Assembly: GCA_963698265.1 (NCBI GenBank) | Contig: CAVOQC010000002.1 | Coordinates: 186,001 to 250,000 of the forward strand | Length of the DNA stretch: 64,000 bases | Origin: FEB-7 sp963698265 | GTDB taxonomy: Bacteria; Pseudomonadota; Gammaproteobacteria; Burkholderiales; Usitatibacteraceae | Direction: 5' to 3' | In this document: positions 8,579-16,410 of the stretch, in pieces | Layout of the letters: each line of letters starts with the position of its first letter | How positions within the stretch are numbered: the stretch's first letter is position 1 | The notes under the pieces: model-generated | The model's database searches: none | Seen by the model: only the letters and a program-made list of their open reading frames with translations | Told to the model about the DNA's origin: nothing | Program-made: the position numbers and the translations under genes

Positions 8579-8621
8579 TGTGATTGGGGTCACAGAATAT
8601 CGTCCTCGAAAGGGGTTCAAT
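8579..8621 (+). promoter_or_regulatory. CRP-type site and class II promoter for the pilus-like cluster
   Basis: TGTGATTGGGGTCACA (8579-8594) matches the CRP consensus TGTGA-N6-TCACA in both half-sites. A -10-like TTCAAT lies at 8616-8621. If transcription starts near 8628 the site is centred at -41.5, the class II activator position. No good -35 is present, as expected for an activator-dependent promoter. The leader to the ATG at 8752 would be about 124 nt. The rest of the 270-bp gap (8482-8751) shows no further gene. Confidence 0.65.
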
Positions 8622-8751
8622 GGGCACCATGGAAAGGGACATTGCGGGTTCGGAAAGCGGCAAGCGACCGGATGACCCCTTCAGGACCACCCAAACGGAC
8701 TTTCGGACCCAACAGAGAAGTCGCCGCGAGACACCCCAAAAGGAGAAACTC

Positions 8752-9349
8752 ATGAAATCGACCAAACTCACCACACTGGCCCTTGCCGTCGCGCTGGCTA
8801 CCCCCCTGTTCGCCTCGGCCACTTCCGACATCACGACCGGCGCCGGCGCGCTCGCCGCCAGCGGCACCCTGGATTTCCGGATCATCATCCCGAAATTCCT
8901 CTTCCTGCAGGTCGGCACCGGCACGTTCCTGGTCGACAACCCGGCCATCGACGTGGTCGAGTTCAACGTCCCGCTTCGCGAGCCTCGGCGCCGGCCCGAT
9001 CGCCCAGACCTCGCCCGCGAGCATCACCGCGCGCGTCGCCGGAAACAACGGCGCGATCGACCTGACGGCGACGACCGCCGGCGCGATGCTCAATGGCGCG
9101 GGTGACTCGATCTCGTTCACCACCATCACCGCGGCGTCTGCGGGTGCGACGAGCTTTGCCCACCCCGTGTTCGTGGACGGCGCGACCAGCGCGCCCGTGG
9201 CGATCGCTCCGAACATCAGCGCGAAGGTCACCGACCGGACCTCGACCTGGACCTTCAGCTACTCCAACGCGGCGATCGTCCCGGCTGGCACCTACGGCAG
9301 CACGGTGCCCAACAACGGCCGCGTGACCTACACGGCGTCGATGCCCTGA
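8752..9349 (+). pseudogene. Exported pilin-like subunit, interrupted by one frameshift
   Basis: The first frame starts at ATG 8752 after a strong AAAAGGAG site and encodes a signal peptide (MKSTKLTTLALAVALATPLF, then ASA) and GTLDFRIIIPKFLFLQVG. It stays in register to about 8970. The continuation FASLGAGPIAQTSPASITAR, through to VTYTASMP and a stop at 9349, is in the next frame. One extra base between 8968 and 8977 explains this; removing it gives about 198 residues. The C-terminus, rich in alternating hydrophobic residues (GRVTYTASMP), resembles chaperone-bound subunit strands and the next gene's GSVTYTLTSP. This could be a real mutation or a sequencing error. Confidence 0.7.
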
Positions 9350-9377
9350 CGCTTCCGACGTCTCCCTGGAGCACCCC

Positions 9378-9415
9378 CATGCCGCGAACCGCTTCGATGA
9401 TCGGTTCGCGGTGTG
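9378..9415 (+). terminator. Intercistronic hairpin between the two subunit-like genes
   Basis: CCGCGAACCG (9382-9391) pairs perfectly with CGGTTCGCGG (9402-9411) around a ten-base loop, and the stem extends four more pairs outward, two of them G-U wobbles. Only TGCTTTCC follows, not a U-tract, so it is probably a processing, stabilising or partial-termination structure. Such hairpins often follow the major subunit gene of fimbrial operons and lower expression of downstream genes. Confidence 0.5.
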
Positions 9416-9473
9416 CTTTCCGGGGGCCGTTTCGCGTCTGGTGCGATCAGGCGCATTGCTCTAGAGTCCCGAC

Positions 9474-10121
9474 ATGAGTCCGCCCGTGCGCAACCCGCCC
9501 GAAATCCGAATCCGGAGCCCACTGTTTCGAGCGCTGTTCCTGCTGGCGCTTTGCGTGCCGCACGCGGCGCAGGCGTGGATCCTCGCGGTGGGCAACAACA
9601 ACCCGCGCCGGCTCTTCCTCACCGTCGGCAACGGCTCGCAACTGGCCGACAACGCCACCGTCAACCTGGTGAGCGTGAGCGTCCCGGTCGCGCAGATCGG
9701 CAGCGGCGCGCCCCAGGCCATGACCAGCAACAGCACCCAGGCGAACAGCACCTACGACAACTTCGCGATGTGCAACCCGCCCGCGCAGATATACTTCGGC
9801 GCCCTCTACCAGCGGCGGCTCAACTCGGAGTCCGCGACCGCAACCCTGCAGGTCACCTCGCCCGCGAACCTCACCAGCGCCGGCGGCGACACCATTCCGT
9901 TCAGCGAGATCAGCTGGACGGTGTCCGGGCCGGCCGGGGACGCCAATCCCGGCGCCATCCCGGCAGGCTCCTTTCCCCCGGGGGGAGGCACCCAGACGCT
10001 GGTCACCGTCACGCAGGGGACGCTGCGGGACAACTGCCACACCTACTCCTTCGCCAACACCTCGCCGCGCGCCGCGGGAACCTACAACGGAAGCGTCACC
10101 TACACGCTGACCTCGCCGTGA
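9474..10121 (+). CDS. Exported subunit-like protein of the chaperone/barrel cluster
   Basis: The 215-residue protein has a signal peptide: a basic n-region, then FLLALCVPHAAQA with a probable cut before WILAVG. The mature part is rich in Asn, Thr and Ser and ends in AAGTYNGSVTYTLTSP. It also contains GGDTIPFSEISWTV, which parallels GAGDSISFTTI in the preceding protein. Two cysteines (MCNPP, DNCHTY) could form a disulfide. The shared C-terminal pattern, the signal peptide and the downstream PapD-like chaperone suggest a surface fibre subunit or tip protein. I know no named family for it. The stop overlaps the next GTG. Confidence 0.75.
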   Translation: MSPPVRNPPEIRIRSPLFRALFLLALCVPHAAQAWILAVGNNNPRRLFLTVGNGSQLADNATVNLVSVSVPVAQIGSGAPQAMTSNSTQANSTYDNFAMCNPPAQIYFGALYQRRLNSESATATLQVTSPANLTSAGGDTIPFSEISWTVSGPAGDANPGAIPAGSFPPGGGTQTLVTVTQGTLRDNCHTYSFANTSPRAAGTYNGSVTYTLTSP

Positions 10122-10615
10122 GCGCCGAGCGCGCCCACCCCGCCGTCGTCCGCTCCCGTGCGCGGGGGTTCACGCCGCTCGCCGCCTGCCTGCTCCTCGT
10201 AGCGAACCTCGCCCACGGGGAAACGCATCGCCTCGACGACTCCCTGAGCCAGGTCTTCCCGCCGGTCGCGGACTGGGCGTGGGAGCAGGGCTCCATCCGC
10301 AGCGGCAGCACGCGGATGCACATGCAGATCCGCGTGAACGTGCGCATCGACACGAAGCGCTGGGCCGGCCGCGCCGGGCGCATCTACATGGTGCTGCCGA
10401 TCGAAGGCGGCGCGCCGGTCACGGCGGAATGGGACACGCAGGGGCGCCTGCTGGGCGGGAGGCTGGCCTCCGGCGAGCGTGCGCTGGTATTCTCCGGCAA
10501 GGTCCCGGGCCCCTGGCTGGAGGACACGATCCGCGTGCGGCTCACCACCGACACCCGGCACGCCCGGGAAAGCGCGAATCGGCTCGCCTTTCATTTCGAA
10601 CTGGATACCCCGTAG
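10118..10615 (+). CDS. Small exported protein of unknown function in the chaperone/barrel cluster
   Basis: The 165-residue protein starts at a GTG overlapping the previous stop (GTGA). A signal peptide is visible (FTPLAACLLLVANLAHG, cut before ETHRLDD). The mature part is predicted mostly beta-strand, with GRIYMVLPIEGGAPVTAEW and LAFHFELDTP, and contains no cysteine. It could be an accessory subunit or an initiator/anchor of the fibre. I do not recognise the family. It lies five bases before the chaperone gene, so all genes from 9474 on are tightly coupled. Confidence 0.7.
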   Translation: MSAERAHPAVVRSRARGFTPLAACLLLVANLAHGETHRLDDSLSQVFPPVADWAWEQGSIRSGSTRMHMQIRVNVRIDTKRWAGRAGRIYMVLPIEGGAPVTAEWDTQGRLLGGRLASGERALVFSGKVPGPWLEDTIRVRLTTDTRHARESANRLAFHFELDTP

Positions 10616-10619
10616 CGCC

Positions 10620-11432
10620 ATGAGCTTCCTGCCCTCCCGGATCGCACGCCTTGCGATTGCCCTCGCGGCGTTCGCGGGCGGCGCCGGTGGCGCGTCCGCG
10701 CAGGGGCTTGCGGCCTATGTCGCCCCGGCGCGGTTCGAGCTGAAGGGGGCCGCCGGCGAGACGCAGCGCCACGTGCTGGACATCCAGCACGTCGGCCGGC
10801 TCAGCGGCCGTTACCGCATCTACACCAACGACTGGGAATTCCAGAAGGACAACGCGCTCAAGTTCAGCGACGCGCTCGTCCCCGATAGCTGCCGCCCCTG
10901 GGTCGCGCTGGAGCGGCGCGAGCTCACCCTTGCGCCAAACGCAAAGTACCGGTTCCGTTTCGAGGTCACGCCGCCGCCGGGAACTCCCCCGCGGGAATGC
11001 CGCTTCGCCATCATGGTCGAGGGGGCCGACACCACCAAGGTCGAGCAGGGCGGCTTCAGCTTTCCGGTGGGCGGGCGCCTGGGCGTGATCGTCTACGTCG
11101 CGGTGGGGGAGGTGGAGCCGAAGCTGTCGATCGTCCAGACCAGCGTCCGGATGCGCGATGGCGAGCAATCGCCGTTCCTCGAAATGTCCAACACGGGCAC
11201 CGCGCACGGCCGCCTGGAAGGCTTCCTCAACGGCAAGGATGCGACCGGCCGGGAGTTCGAGATCGCGCCGGAAGACTCCCCCATCCTTCCCGGCATGACG
11301 CGATCGATCGTCCTGCGACCGATTCCGGAGGGTGGCGGCAAGCCGCCCGCGATCCACTATCCGCTGACCGTGAAGGGCACCCTGGAATGGGGCAAGAAAC
11401 GCGAATCCGTGGATCTGCGCTTCGCGCCCTGA
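10620..11432 (+). CDS. PapD-like periplasmic chaperone
   Basis: The 270-residue protein has a signal peptide (LAIALAAFAGGAGGASA, cut before QGL) followed by two Ig-like domains. The first has ARFELKGAAGETQRHVLDIQ and a G1-like edge strand ELTLAPNAKYRFRFEVTPP. The second ends in VKGTLEWGKKRESVDLRF. This arrangement fits the fimbrial chaperone superfamily, which caps subunits by donating its G1 strand. It differs from classical FimC/PapD in sequence, so the subclass is uncertain. Its 3' end overlaps the barrel gene by 46 bp if that gene starts at 11387. Confidence 0.75.
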   Translation: MSFLPSRIARLAIALAAFAGGAGGASAQGLAAYVAPARFELKGAAGETQRHVLDIQHVGRLSGRYRIYTNDWEFQKDNALKFSDALVPDSCRPWVALERRELTLAPNAKYRFRFEVTPPPGTPPRECRFAIMVEGADTTKVEQGGFSFPVGGRLGVIVYVAVGEVEPKLSIVQTSVRMRDGEQSPFLEMSNTGTAHGRLEGFLNGKDATGREFEIAPEDSPILPGMTRSIVLRPIPEGGGKPPAIHYPLTVKGTLEWGKKRESVDLRFAP

Positions 11433-13375
11433 TCCGCGCGGCGTTCATTCCTGTCGTGGTGGGATTCGTGTCGCTGGGCGAAGCGCAGGTGAGGCTTTCC
11501 CAGGCGAAGAACGGCAATGGCACGCCACCGGCTGCGCCCGCCTACGAAGACCGCGTCATCGAGGGACTGGCGCCTCTCCTCGATGATGCGGAGGAAGAGC
11601 GGGCATACAACCGCGGCGGCTGGCCCCGCTTCCTGCGCCTGGAGACCCGGTTGGGCACGCTGCCCTTCGATGATCGCAAGGTCGAGGTGGGACTCAGCGC
11701 GGCCGCTGCCATCGACACGCCCAATCACGGAGTCATCGCCCTGGACGCAAGCATCGCGCCTGAACAGAGGCGCAGTTCCGTGACGCTTCGCCAGCGGGGA
11801 CTTCCCGTGGACGGCGGCTGGCTGGTGAACAACGAGATCGGCGTCGGCACGCCCCTCGCGCCGGGCATCATGCGCCTGCCCGCCCGCGTGTACGTGCCTG
11901 CGGTCCTCACGCGCGGCGCCAGCACGGAGTGGTTCAACGCGGGCACGCTGACCCAGTTCATGGCGAGCAGCGGCGAGTTGGGGAGGCTGCAGGGCTATCC
12001 GATCTCCGGGTTCCTGCCGCTGGCGGGAACCGTCTCCATGATCGCGGCGCAGGGGCATGACGACGGCTGGCACCTGGCCCTGCGCCAGGCGCACGCCGAC
12101 GGGGTCTCGCAGACCGAGTCGCCTTCGCAACCCTCCGATTACGTGACGAGCGACTCCACCCACGTTTCCGTGCGCCGTGAATCCGCGAACCACGGCATCC
12201 AGGGCAGTGTGGTCCGCACGCTTGCGAAGGGCGATTCCCGCACCCGCTACGGAGCCTGGGTGGATGCCGATCTCAGGGTCGGCTCCACGTCCTACGGTGC
12301 CGGCGTCTTTCGCCTGGATCCGAACCTCAGCTGGTCGGGCCAGCCGATGGCGAGCGACATCGAGGGCGCCTACCTGCGCGGCTCGACGCACACGCGGCAA
12401 TGGACCGCCCAGGGAAGCGTGGACGTGCTTCGCTCGATCACCGGCGCGGGCGACACGGGAGTTCTCGCGAACGCGAGCGGCCAGTGGCGCTACAGCCGCA
12501 GCCTGAGCTTCGGGCTGGGAGGCACCGCCCGGCGATACAACGGCAATGCCGGAAGCGCGTTCGCCGACACGCGCTGGACCCATGACTGGGGAAGCAGCGG
12601 GCTGCGCGGGGAGTTCACCAGCAGCGGCAACGGCGAGCGCTCGAGGCGCTTCACCTTCGACCACGGCTGGGCGCTTTCGCAGGGCTGGATGCTCACCACG
12701 AGCGTCCTGGCGGGGCGCGAGAGCGGACCGGAGACCGACCGTACCCTGTGGGGCGGGGCCATGTCCGTGACCGCGCCGCTCTCTTCCGACATCACGCTGA
12801 CCGGCAATGCGAACACGGAACGGCGCAATGACGGCAACGGAGTCACCGGGGCCAACCTGAGCCTCGTCTGGCGGCTGGCGAGGAACTGGGCGCTGGAGGG
12901 AAATCTCTACTACTCGCGGGGGCGAGTCACCCAGCTCCTGCCGATAGACCCGCTGGCACCGCAGCCCGATCGCTTCACCGCGACGAGCGACACGAAATCG
13001 GTCTTCCTGCTGCTGCGATACGAGGACCGCGCGGGAAGCCGGACCGTTCCCCTGGGCGGCCCACCGCAAGGGGGAGGGGGGAGCATCGTGGGCGTGGTGT
13101 TCCTCGACGGCAACCGCAACGGCTCCCAGGAAGCCGGCGAGACGGGGGCGGCGGGCGCGACGGTCTATCTCGACGGCCGCTACGCGACGCGCACCGACGC
13201 CCAGGGCCGCTTCGAATTCTCCTTCGTGGCGCCCGGCCCGAGGGTGATCACGGTGCTGAACGAGACCCTGCCTCTGCCCTGGGAGATCGGGGAACGCGCG
13301 CAGACGCGGGTCGAGGTCGTCGTGCGCGAGGCGACGCGCGTGGCGATACCGGTCGTGCGGCGCGGTCCGGACTGA
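11387..13375 (+). CDS. Usher-like outer-membrane barrel with C-terminal SdrD/carboxypeptidase-regulatory-like domain
   Basis: This 662-residue exported protein has a signal peptide (AAFIPVVVGFVSLGEA) and a long middle section of alternating polar and hydrophobic beta-strands typical of outer-membrane barrels (residues about 200-550). A glycine linker is followed by an Ig-like domain at about residue 565 (VGVVFLDGNRNGSQEAGETG, then YATRTDAQGRFEF), which resembles SdrD-B or carboxypeptidase regulatory domains. An usher is expected beside a PapD-like chaperone, but I see no classical usher N-terminal motif. ATG 11387 has GAAGGG nine bases upstream; the CTG at 11429 is an alternative start. Confidence 0.7.
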   Translation: MGQETRIRGSALRALIRAAFIPVVVGFVSLGEAQVRLSQAKNGNGTPPAAPAYEDRVIEGLAPLLDDAEEERAYNRGGWPRFLRLETRLGTLPFDDRKVEVGLSAAAAIDTPNHGVIALDASIAPEQRRSSVTLRQRGLPVDGGWLVNNEIGVGTPLAPGIMRLPARVYVPAVLTRGASTEWFNAGTLTQFMASSGELGRLQGYPISGFLPLAGTVSMIAAQGHDDGWHLALRQAHADGVSQTESPSQPSDYVTSDSTHVSVRRESANHGIQGSVVRTLAKGDSRTRYGAWVDADLRVGSTSYGAGVFRLDPNLSWSGQPMASDIEGAYLRGSTHTRQWTAQGSVDVLRSITGAGDTGVLANASGQWRYSRSLSFGLGGTARRYNGNAGSAFADTRWTHDWGSSGLRGEFTSSGNGERSRRFTFDHGWALSQGWMLTTSVLAGRESGPETDRTLWGGAMSVTAPLSSDITLTGNANTERRNDGNGVTGANLSLVWRLARNWALEGNLYYSRGRVTQLLPIDPLAPQPDRFTATSDTKSVFLLLRYEDRAGSRTVPLGGPPQGGGGSIVGVVFLDGNRNGSQEAGETGAAGATVYLDGRYATRTDAQGRFEFSFVAPGPRVITVLNETLPLPWEIGERAQTRVEVVVREATRVAIPVVRRGPD

Positions 13376-13398
13376 GGCGTCGCGCGGCGCCCGGGCTG

Positions 13399-14379
13399 CT
13401 ATTCCGGCTTCGGATCGCGGGCGAGCAGCTGGCGGACCGCGTCGGCGGGAGGGCGGGATTCGAACAGCACGGCGCACACCGCCTCGGTGATGGGCATGTC
13501 CACGCCGGCGTCGCGGGCGAGGTCGCGCACCGAAGTCGCGGATTGCACGCCTTCGGCGACATGCCCGATTTCCCCGAGGATCGTCGCGAGCGCCTGCCCA
13601 CGGGCGAGACGCAGGCCCACGTCGCGGTTTCTCGAGAGCTCGCCGGTGCAGGTGAGCACCAGGTCGCCCAGCCCCGTGAGCCCCATGAAGGTCTCCGCCT
13701 GCCCGCCCATCGCCACGCCAAGGCGCACGATCTCGGCCAGCCCCCGGGTGACGAGCGCCGCGCGCGCGTTGCGCCCGAGCGCAAGGCCGTCGGCGATGCC
13801 CGCGGCGATCGCGACCACGTTCTTGACGGCGCCGCCCAGTTCCACGCCGACCAGGTCCGTGCTCGAATAGATGCGAAGGCGCGCGTCGTTGAGCCCGGCC
13901 GCGGTTCCCGACGCGAAGTCGCCATCGCGGCAAGCGAGGACGAGCGCCGTGGGCTGGCCCCGGGCCACCTCCAGCGCGAAGCTGGGCCCGGAAAGCGCGC
14001 CCGCGTGGCCGGCCCCGGGAAGGACTTCGGCGACGATCTCGTGGGGCAGCTTGCGCGAGCCGCTCTCGAAACCCTTGCAGGCCCAGAGCAGGTCGATGCC
14101 CGGCCGGATGCGCTCGATCGCGCCGGCGACTTCGCGCAACCCCGAGGTCGACGTGGCAACGATCGCGAGATCGCAACCGGCGATGGCGGAGGCGAGGTCC
14201 GGTTCGATCCGGAGCGCGTCCGGGAACGCGATATCGGGAAGATAGGGGCTCGAGCGCCGGCTCGCGAGGGATGCGCAGGCCTGCGGGCGCCGCGTCCACA
14301 GGCGCACCTCGTGGACGGAGGAAAAGGACACCCCGAGCGCCGATCCCCACGCTCCGGCGCCGAGGATCGAGATCTTCAT
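13399..14379 (-). CDS. gpsA: NAD(P)-dependent glycerol-3-phosphate dehydrogenase
   Basis: The 326-residue enzyme makes sn-glycerol 3-phosphate for phospholipid synthesis. The N-terminal Rossmann motif ILGAGAWGSALG, the LLWACKGFE segment and the GLTGLGDLVLTCTGELSRN motif identify it. It is the last gene of a leftward run rhodanese-grxC-secB-SH3-gpsA, an order common in proteobacteria. Its stop faces the barrel gene stop, 23 bp away, with no obvious terminator between them. Confidence 0.95.
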   Translation of the reverse strand: MKISILGAGAWGSALGVSFSSVHEVRLWTRRPQACASLASRRSSPYLPDIAFPDALRIEPDLASAIAGCDLAIVATSTSGLREVAGAIERIRPGIDLLWACKGFESGSRKLPHEIVAEVLPGAGHAGALSGPSFALEVARGQPTALVLACRDGDFASGTAAGLNDARLRIYSSTDLVGVELGGAVKNVVAIAAGIADGLALGRNARAALVTRGLAEIVRLGVAMGGQAETFMGLTGLGDLVLTCTGELSRNRDVGLRLARGQALATILGEIGHVAEGVQSATSVRDLARDAGVDMPITEAVCAVLFESRPPADAVRQLLARDPKPE

Positions 14380-14386
14380 CGGGACC

Positions 14387-14830
14387 CTAGACGCCCCAGA
14401 GATGGGCGGTGCGCGCGAACCCCACCTGCCCGTCGCGGTGGCGCACCTTCACCCAGCCGCCCACCGGGGGTTCGAGCACCTCGACGAGGACCTGCTTGTA
14501 GGCCTCGAAGACGAGCGGCGACCGGGCTTCGGGGGCTGCGCGCACGTCGGCCACGGGAACGCTCACGAGCGCATTGCGGCGCTCGCCCAGCATCCGGTTC
14601 TCGATCCAGCCCACTTCACCGCCGGTGTCCCGCACCTTCGTCCAGAGGTCGAGGCTCACCAGTACCTCGAAGGGGTAGCCCCGGCTCGCGACGAAGATGC
14701 GATCGGCCTTGTTCGACGGCGCGTCGTAGAGCACCGTCGCGCGTTCGCCCACGCTGCGGAACTCCGCTCCCGATGCGGGCCATGCCGCGAGGAACGCGAG
14801 GAACGCGAGGATCGCGGGGACGGCACGCAT
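14387..14830 (-). CDS. Exported SH3-domain protein
   Basis: The 147-residue protein has a signal peptide (VPAILAFLAFLAAWPASGA). Two bacterial SH3-like units follow: residues about 25-80 (ATVLYDAPS, ending VGWIENRML) and 85-147 (VADVRAAPEARSPLVFEAYK, ending QVGFARTAHLWGV). Such domains bind peptidoglycan or partner proteins in the periplasm. The gene lies between secB and gpsA with gaps of 8 and 7 bp, so co-expression is nearly certain. The specific role is unknown. Confidence 0.85.
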   Translation of the reverse strand: MRAVPAILAFLAFLAAWPASGAEFRSVGERATVLYDAPSNKADRIFVASRGYPFEVLVSLDLWTKVRDTGGEVGWIENRMLGERRNALVSVPVADVRAAPEARSPLVFEAYKQVLVEVLEPPVGGWVKVRHRDGQVGFARTAHLWGV

Positions 14831-14838
14831 CGGCGTCC

Positions 14839-15312
14839 TCAGTGGGCGGCCTGGACGATCGGGCTGCCCTGCTGCTCGCCCGCCTGGGCCTGCTTCTGGG
14901 CCTGGTAGAGCGCCTCGAAGTTGACCGGGGTGAGCACCACCGGCGGGAAGCCCGCGCGGCTGACCACGTCGGAGATCACTTCGCGCACGTACGGGAAGAG
15001 GATGTTCGGGCAGGCGATGCCGAGCACCGGCTCCATGTCGGACTCGGGGATGTTGCGGATGACGAAGATGCCGGCCTGCCCCACCTCCGCGAGGAAGAGC
15101 GTCTTTTCCTTCGCCTTGGCCGTGACGGTCACCGTGAGGATCGTCTGGAAGACGCCGTCCTCGATCGGCTTCGACTCGTGGTGCAGCTGGATGTCGACCT
15201 GCGGCGCTTCGCGCTCGAGAAACACCTGGGGGGCGTTGGGAATCTCGAGCGAGATGTCCTTCACGTAGAGCTTCTCGATGGAAAAGACGGGCTGGTTCTG
15301 GGCGTCGCTCAT
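14839..15312 (-). CDS. secB: Protein-export chaperone SecB
   Basis: The 157-residue protein keeps preproteins unfolded and hands them to SecA. It contains the conserved segments FSIEKLYVKDISLE, VFQTILTVTVTAK, QAGIFVIRNI and CPNILFPYVREVISD. Length and order match E. coli SecB (155). It is preceded by grxC and followed by the SH3 protein, the usual betaproteobacterial neighbourhood. Confidence 0.96.
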   Translation of the reverse strand: MSDAQNQPVFSIEKLYVKDISLEIPNAPQVFLEREAPQVDIQLHHESKPIEDGVFQTILTVTVTAKAKEKTLFLAEVGQAGIFVIRNIPESDMEPVLGIACPNILFPYVREVISDVVSRAGFPPVVLTPVNFEALYQAQKQAQAGEQQGSPIVQAAH

Positions 15313-15351
15313 GGCGCTTCCTTCGGTTGGGTGTGGATGGGCCCGCGGCCG

Positions 15352-15609
15352 TCAGGCGGCGAGCAAGGGGTCGAGTCCGCCCTCGTTGTCGAGCTCGGCA
15401 AGGTCGTCGTAGCCGCCGACGTGGCGTTCCCCGATGAATATCTGCGGCACGCTTCGCCGCCCGGATCGCGTCATCATCTCCTCGCGACGGGCCGGGTCGA
15501 GATCCACGCGGACCTTCTCGATGTCGGCCACGCCCTTGGCGCGGAGCAGTCTTTCGGCCATCACGCAGAACGGGCATACGCCGGTCGAGTACATCAGGAC
15601 TTTCGCCAT
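15352..15609 (-). CDS. grxC: Glutaredoxin 3
   Basis: The 85-residue thioredoxin-fold protein has the active site CPFC at residues 12-15, the cis-proline segment SVPQIFIG and the C-terminal glutathione-binding GGYDDLAEL. It reduces disulfides and deglutathionylates proteins in the cytoplasm. The active site is CPFC rather than the commoner CPYC. It starts three bases after the rhodanese stop. Confidence 0.95.
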   Translation of the reverse strand: MAKVLMYSTGVCPFCVMAERLLRAKGVADIEKVRVDLDPARREEMMTRSGRRSVPQIFIGERHVGGYDDLAELDNEGGLDPLLAA

Positions 15610-15612
15610 CGC

Positions 15613-16026
15613 CTAGCGCTCCACGGGAAGGTTCGCCTGTTCCCAGGCAGGGACGCCTCCCTTGAGGTTGTGGACGCTGGTGAATCCTGCCTTCTTCAGC
15701 GCCCGGCAGGCCGAACCGGCCCGCGCGCCGCTGCGACAGGTGACGATCACCGGCTTGTCCTTGAATTTCGCGATCTCGCCGATCCGCGCGGCCAGGTCGC
15801 CCAGGGGTATGTGACGCGCCTTCGGCAAGTGGCCCGCGGCGAACTCCTGGGGCTGCCGCACGTCCAGCACCAGCGTGCCGGGCTGGTTCATGAGGCGCGT
15901 GGCCTCCAGCGTACCCACGCCGTTGGCCCCGCCCGCGAAGCGGCTGATGTCGGGCCACAGCAGGAGCGCGCCGCTCGCGAGGAACAGCGCGACGAGCGCG
16001 AGGTTGTTCAGCAGGAATTCGCCCAT
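15613..16026 (-). CDS. Membrane-anchored rhodanese-like protein
   Basis: The 137-residue protein has one N-terminal membrane segment (LALVALFLASGALLLW) followed by a single rhodanese domain. The catalytic loop is CRSGARAG. The gene is the first of the leftward grxC-secB-gpsA operon. Similar anchored rhodaneses (YibN in E. coli) sit at the same place next to grxC and secB. Sulfurtransferase activity is plausible because the cysteine is kept. Confidence 0.92.
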   Translation of the reverse strand: MGEFLLNNLALVALFLASGALLLWPDISRFAGGANGVGTLEATRLMNQPGTLVLDVRQPQEFAAGHLPKARHIPLGDLAARIGEIAKFKDKPVIVTCRSGARAGSACRALKKAGFTSVHNLKGGVPAWEQANLPVER

Positions 16027-16092
16027 GGGGGAAGCGCGGTACGCGGGGAAACGCGCATTTTAGCAGCCCGGTGCGTCGCCCGGCGAACCCCG

Positions 16093-16410
16093 TCATCCCG
16101 CGAGGGACTGCAGGCCCCAGAGTGCGGCCATCCCCGCGCCGATGCAGGCAAGGGGGTTGCGCACCTTCAGCGCCACCGCCGTCGCGGCGATTCCCGCGAG
16201 CAGCCGCGGATTGGCCACCGACAGGTCGAGCGCCCCGAAGGGCATCGCGAGGCCCGGCGCCACGATCGCGGCGAGCACCGCGGCCGGCACGAACGCGAGG
16301 GCCATGCGGAACGCGCGCGGAAACTTCTGCGGGTCGGCGAAGACGATGAACGAGGCGCGCGCGAGGAAGGTGACGGCACCCGCTCCGACGATCACGATCC
16401 ACTCGCTCAC
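16093..16410 (-). CDS. azlD: AzlD family branched-chain amino-acid transport protein
   Basis: The 105-residue membrane protein has three to four hydrophobic segments and the family signature VTFLARASFIVF near the N-terminus. It forms a two-part exporter with AzlC for branched-chain amino acids or their analogues. The GTG start overlaps the azlC stop (GTGA), so it is translationally coupled to azlC. The exact substrate is not visible. Confidence 0.9.
   Translation of the reverse strand: MSEWIVIVGAGAVTFLARASFIVFADPQKFPRAFRMALAFVPAAVLAAIVAPGLAMPFGALDLSVANPRLLAGIAATAVALKVRNPLACIGAGMAALWGLQSLAG

Noticed and set aside
11357..14350. Very long leftward open frame antisense to the barrel gene and gpsA region
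   Set aside because: In GC-rich DNA, frames antisense to real genes often stay open. Codon pattern and homology favour the genes on the other strand or frame.
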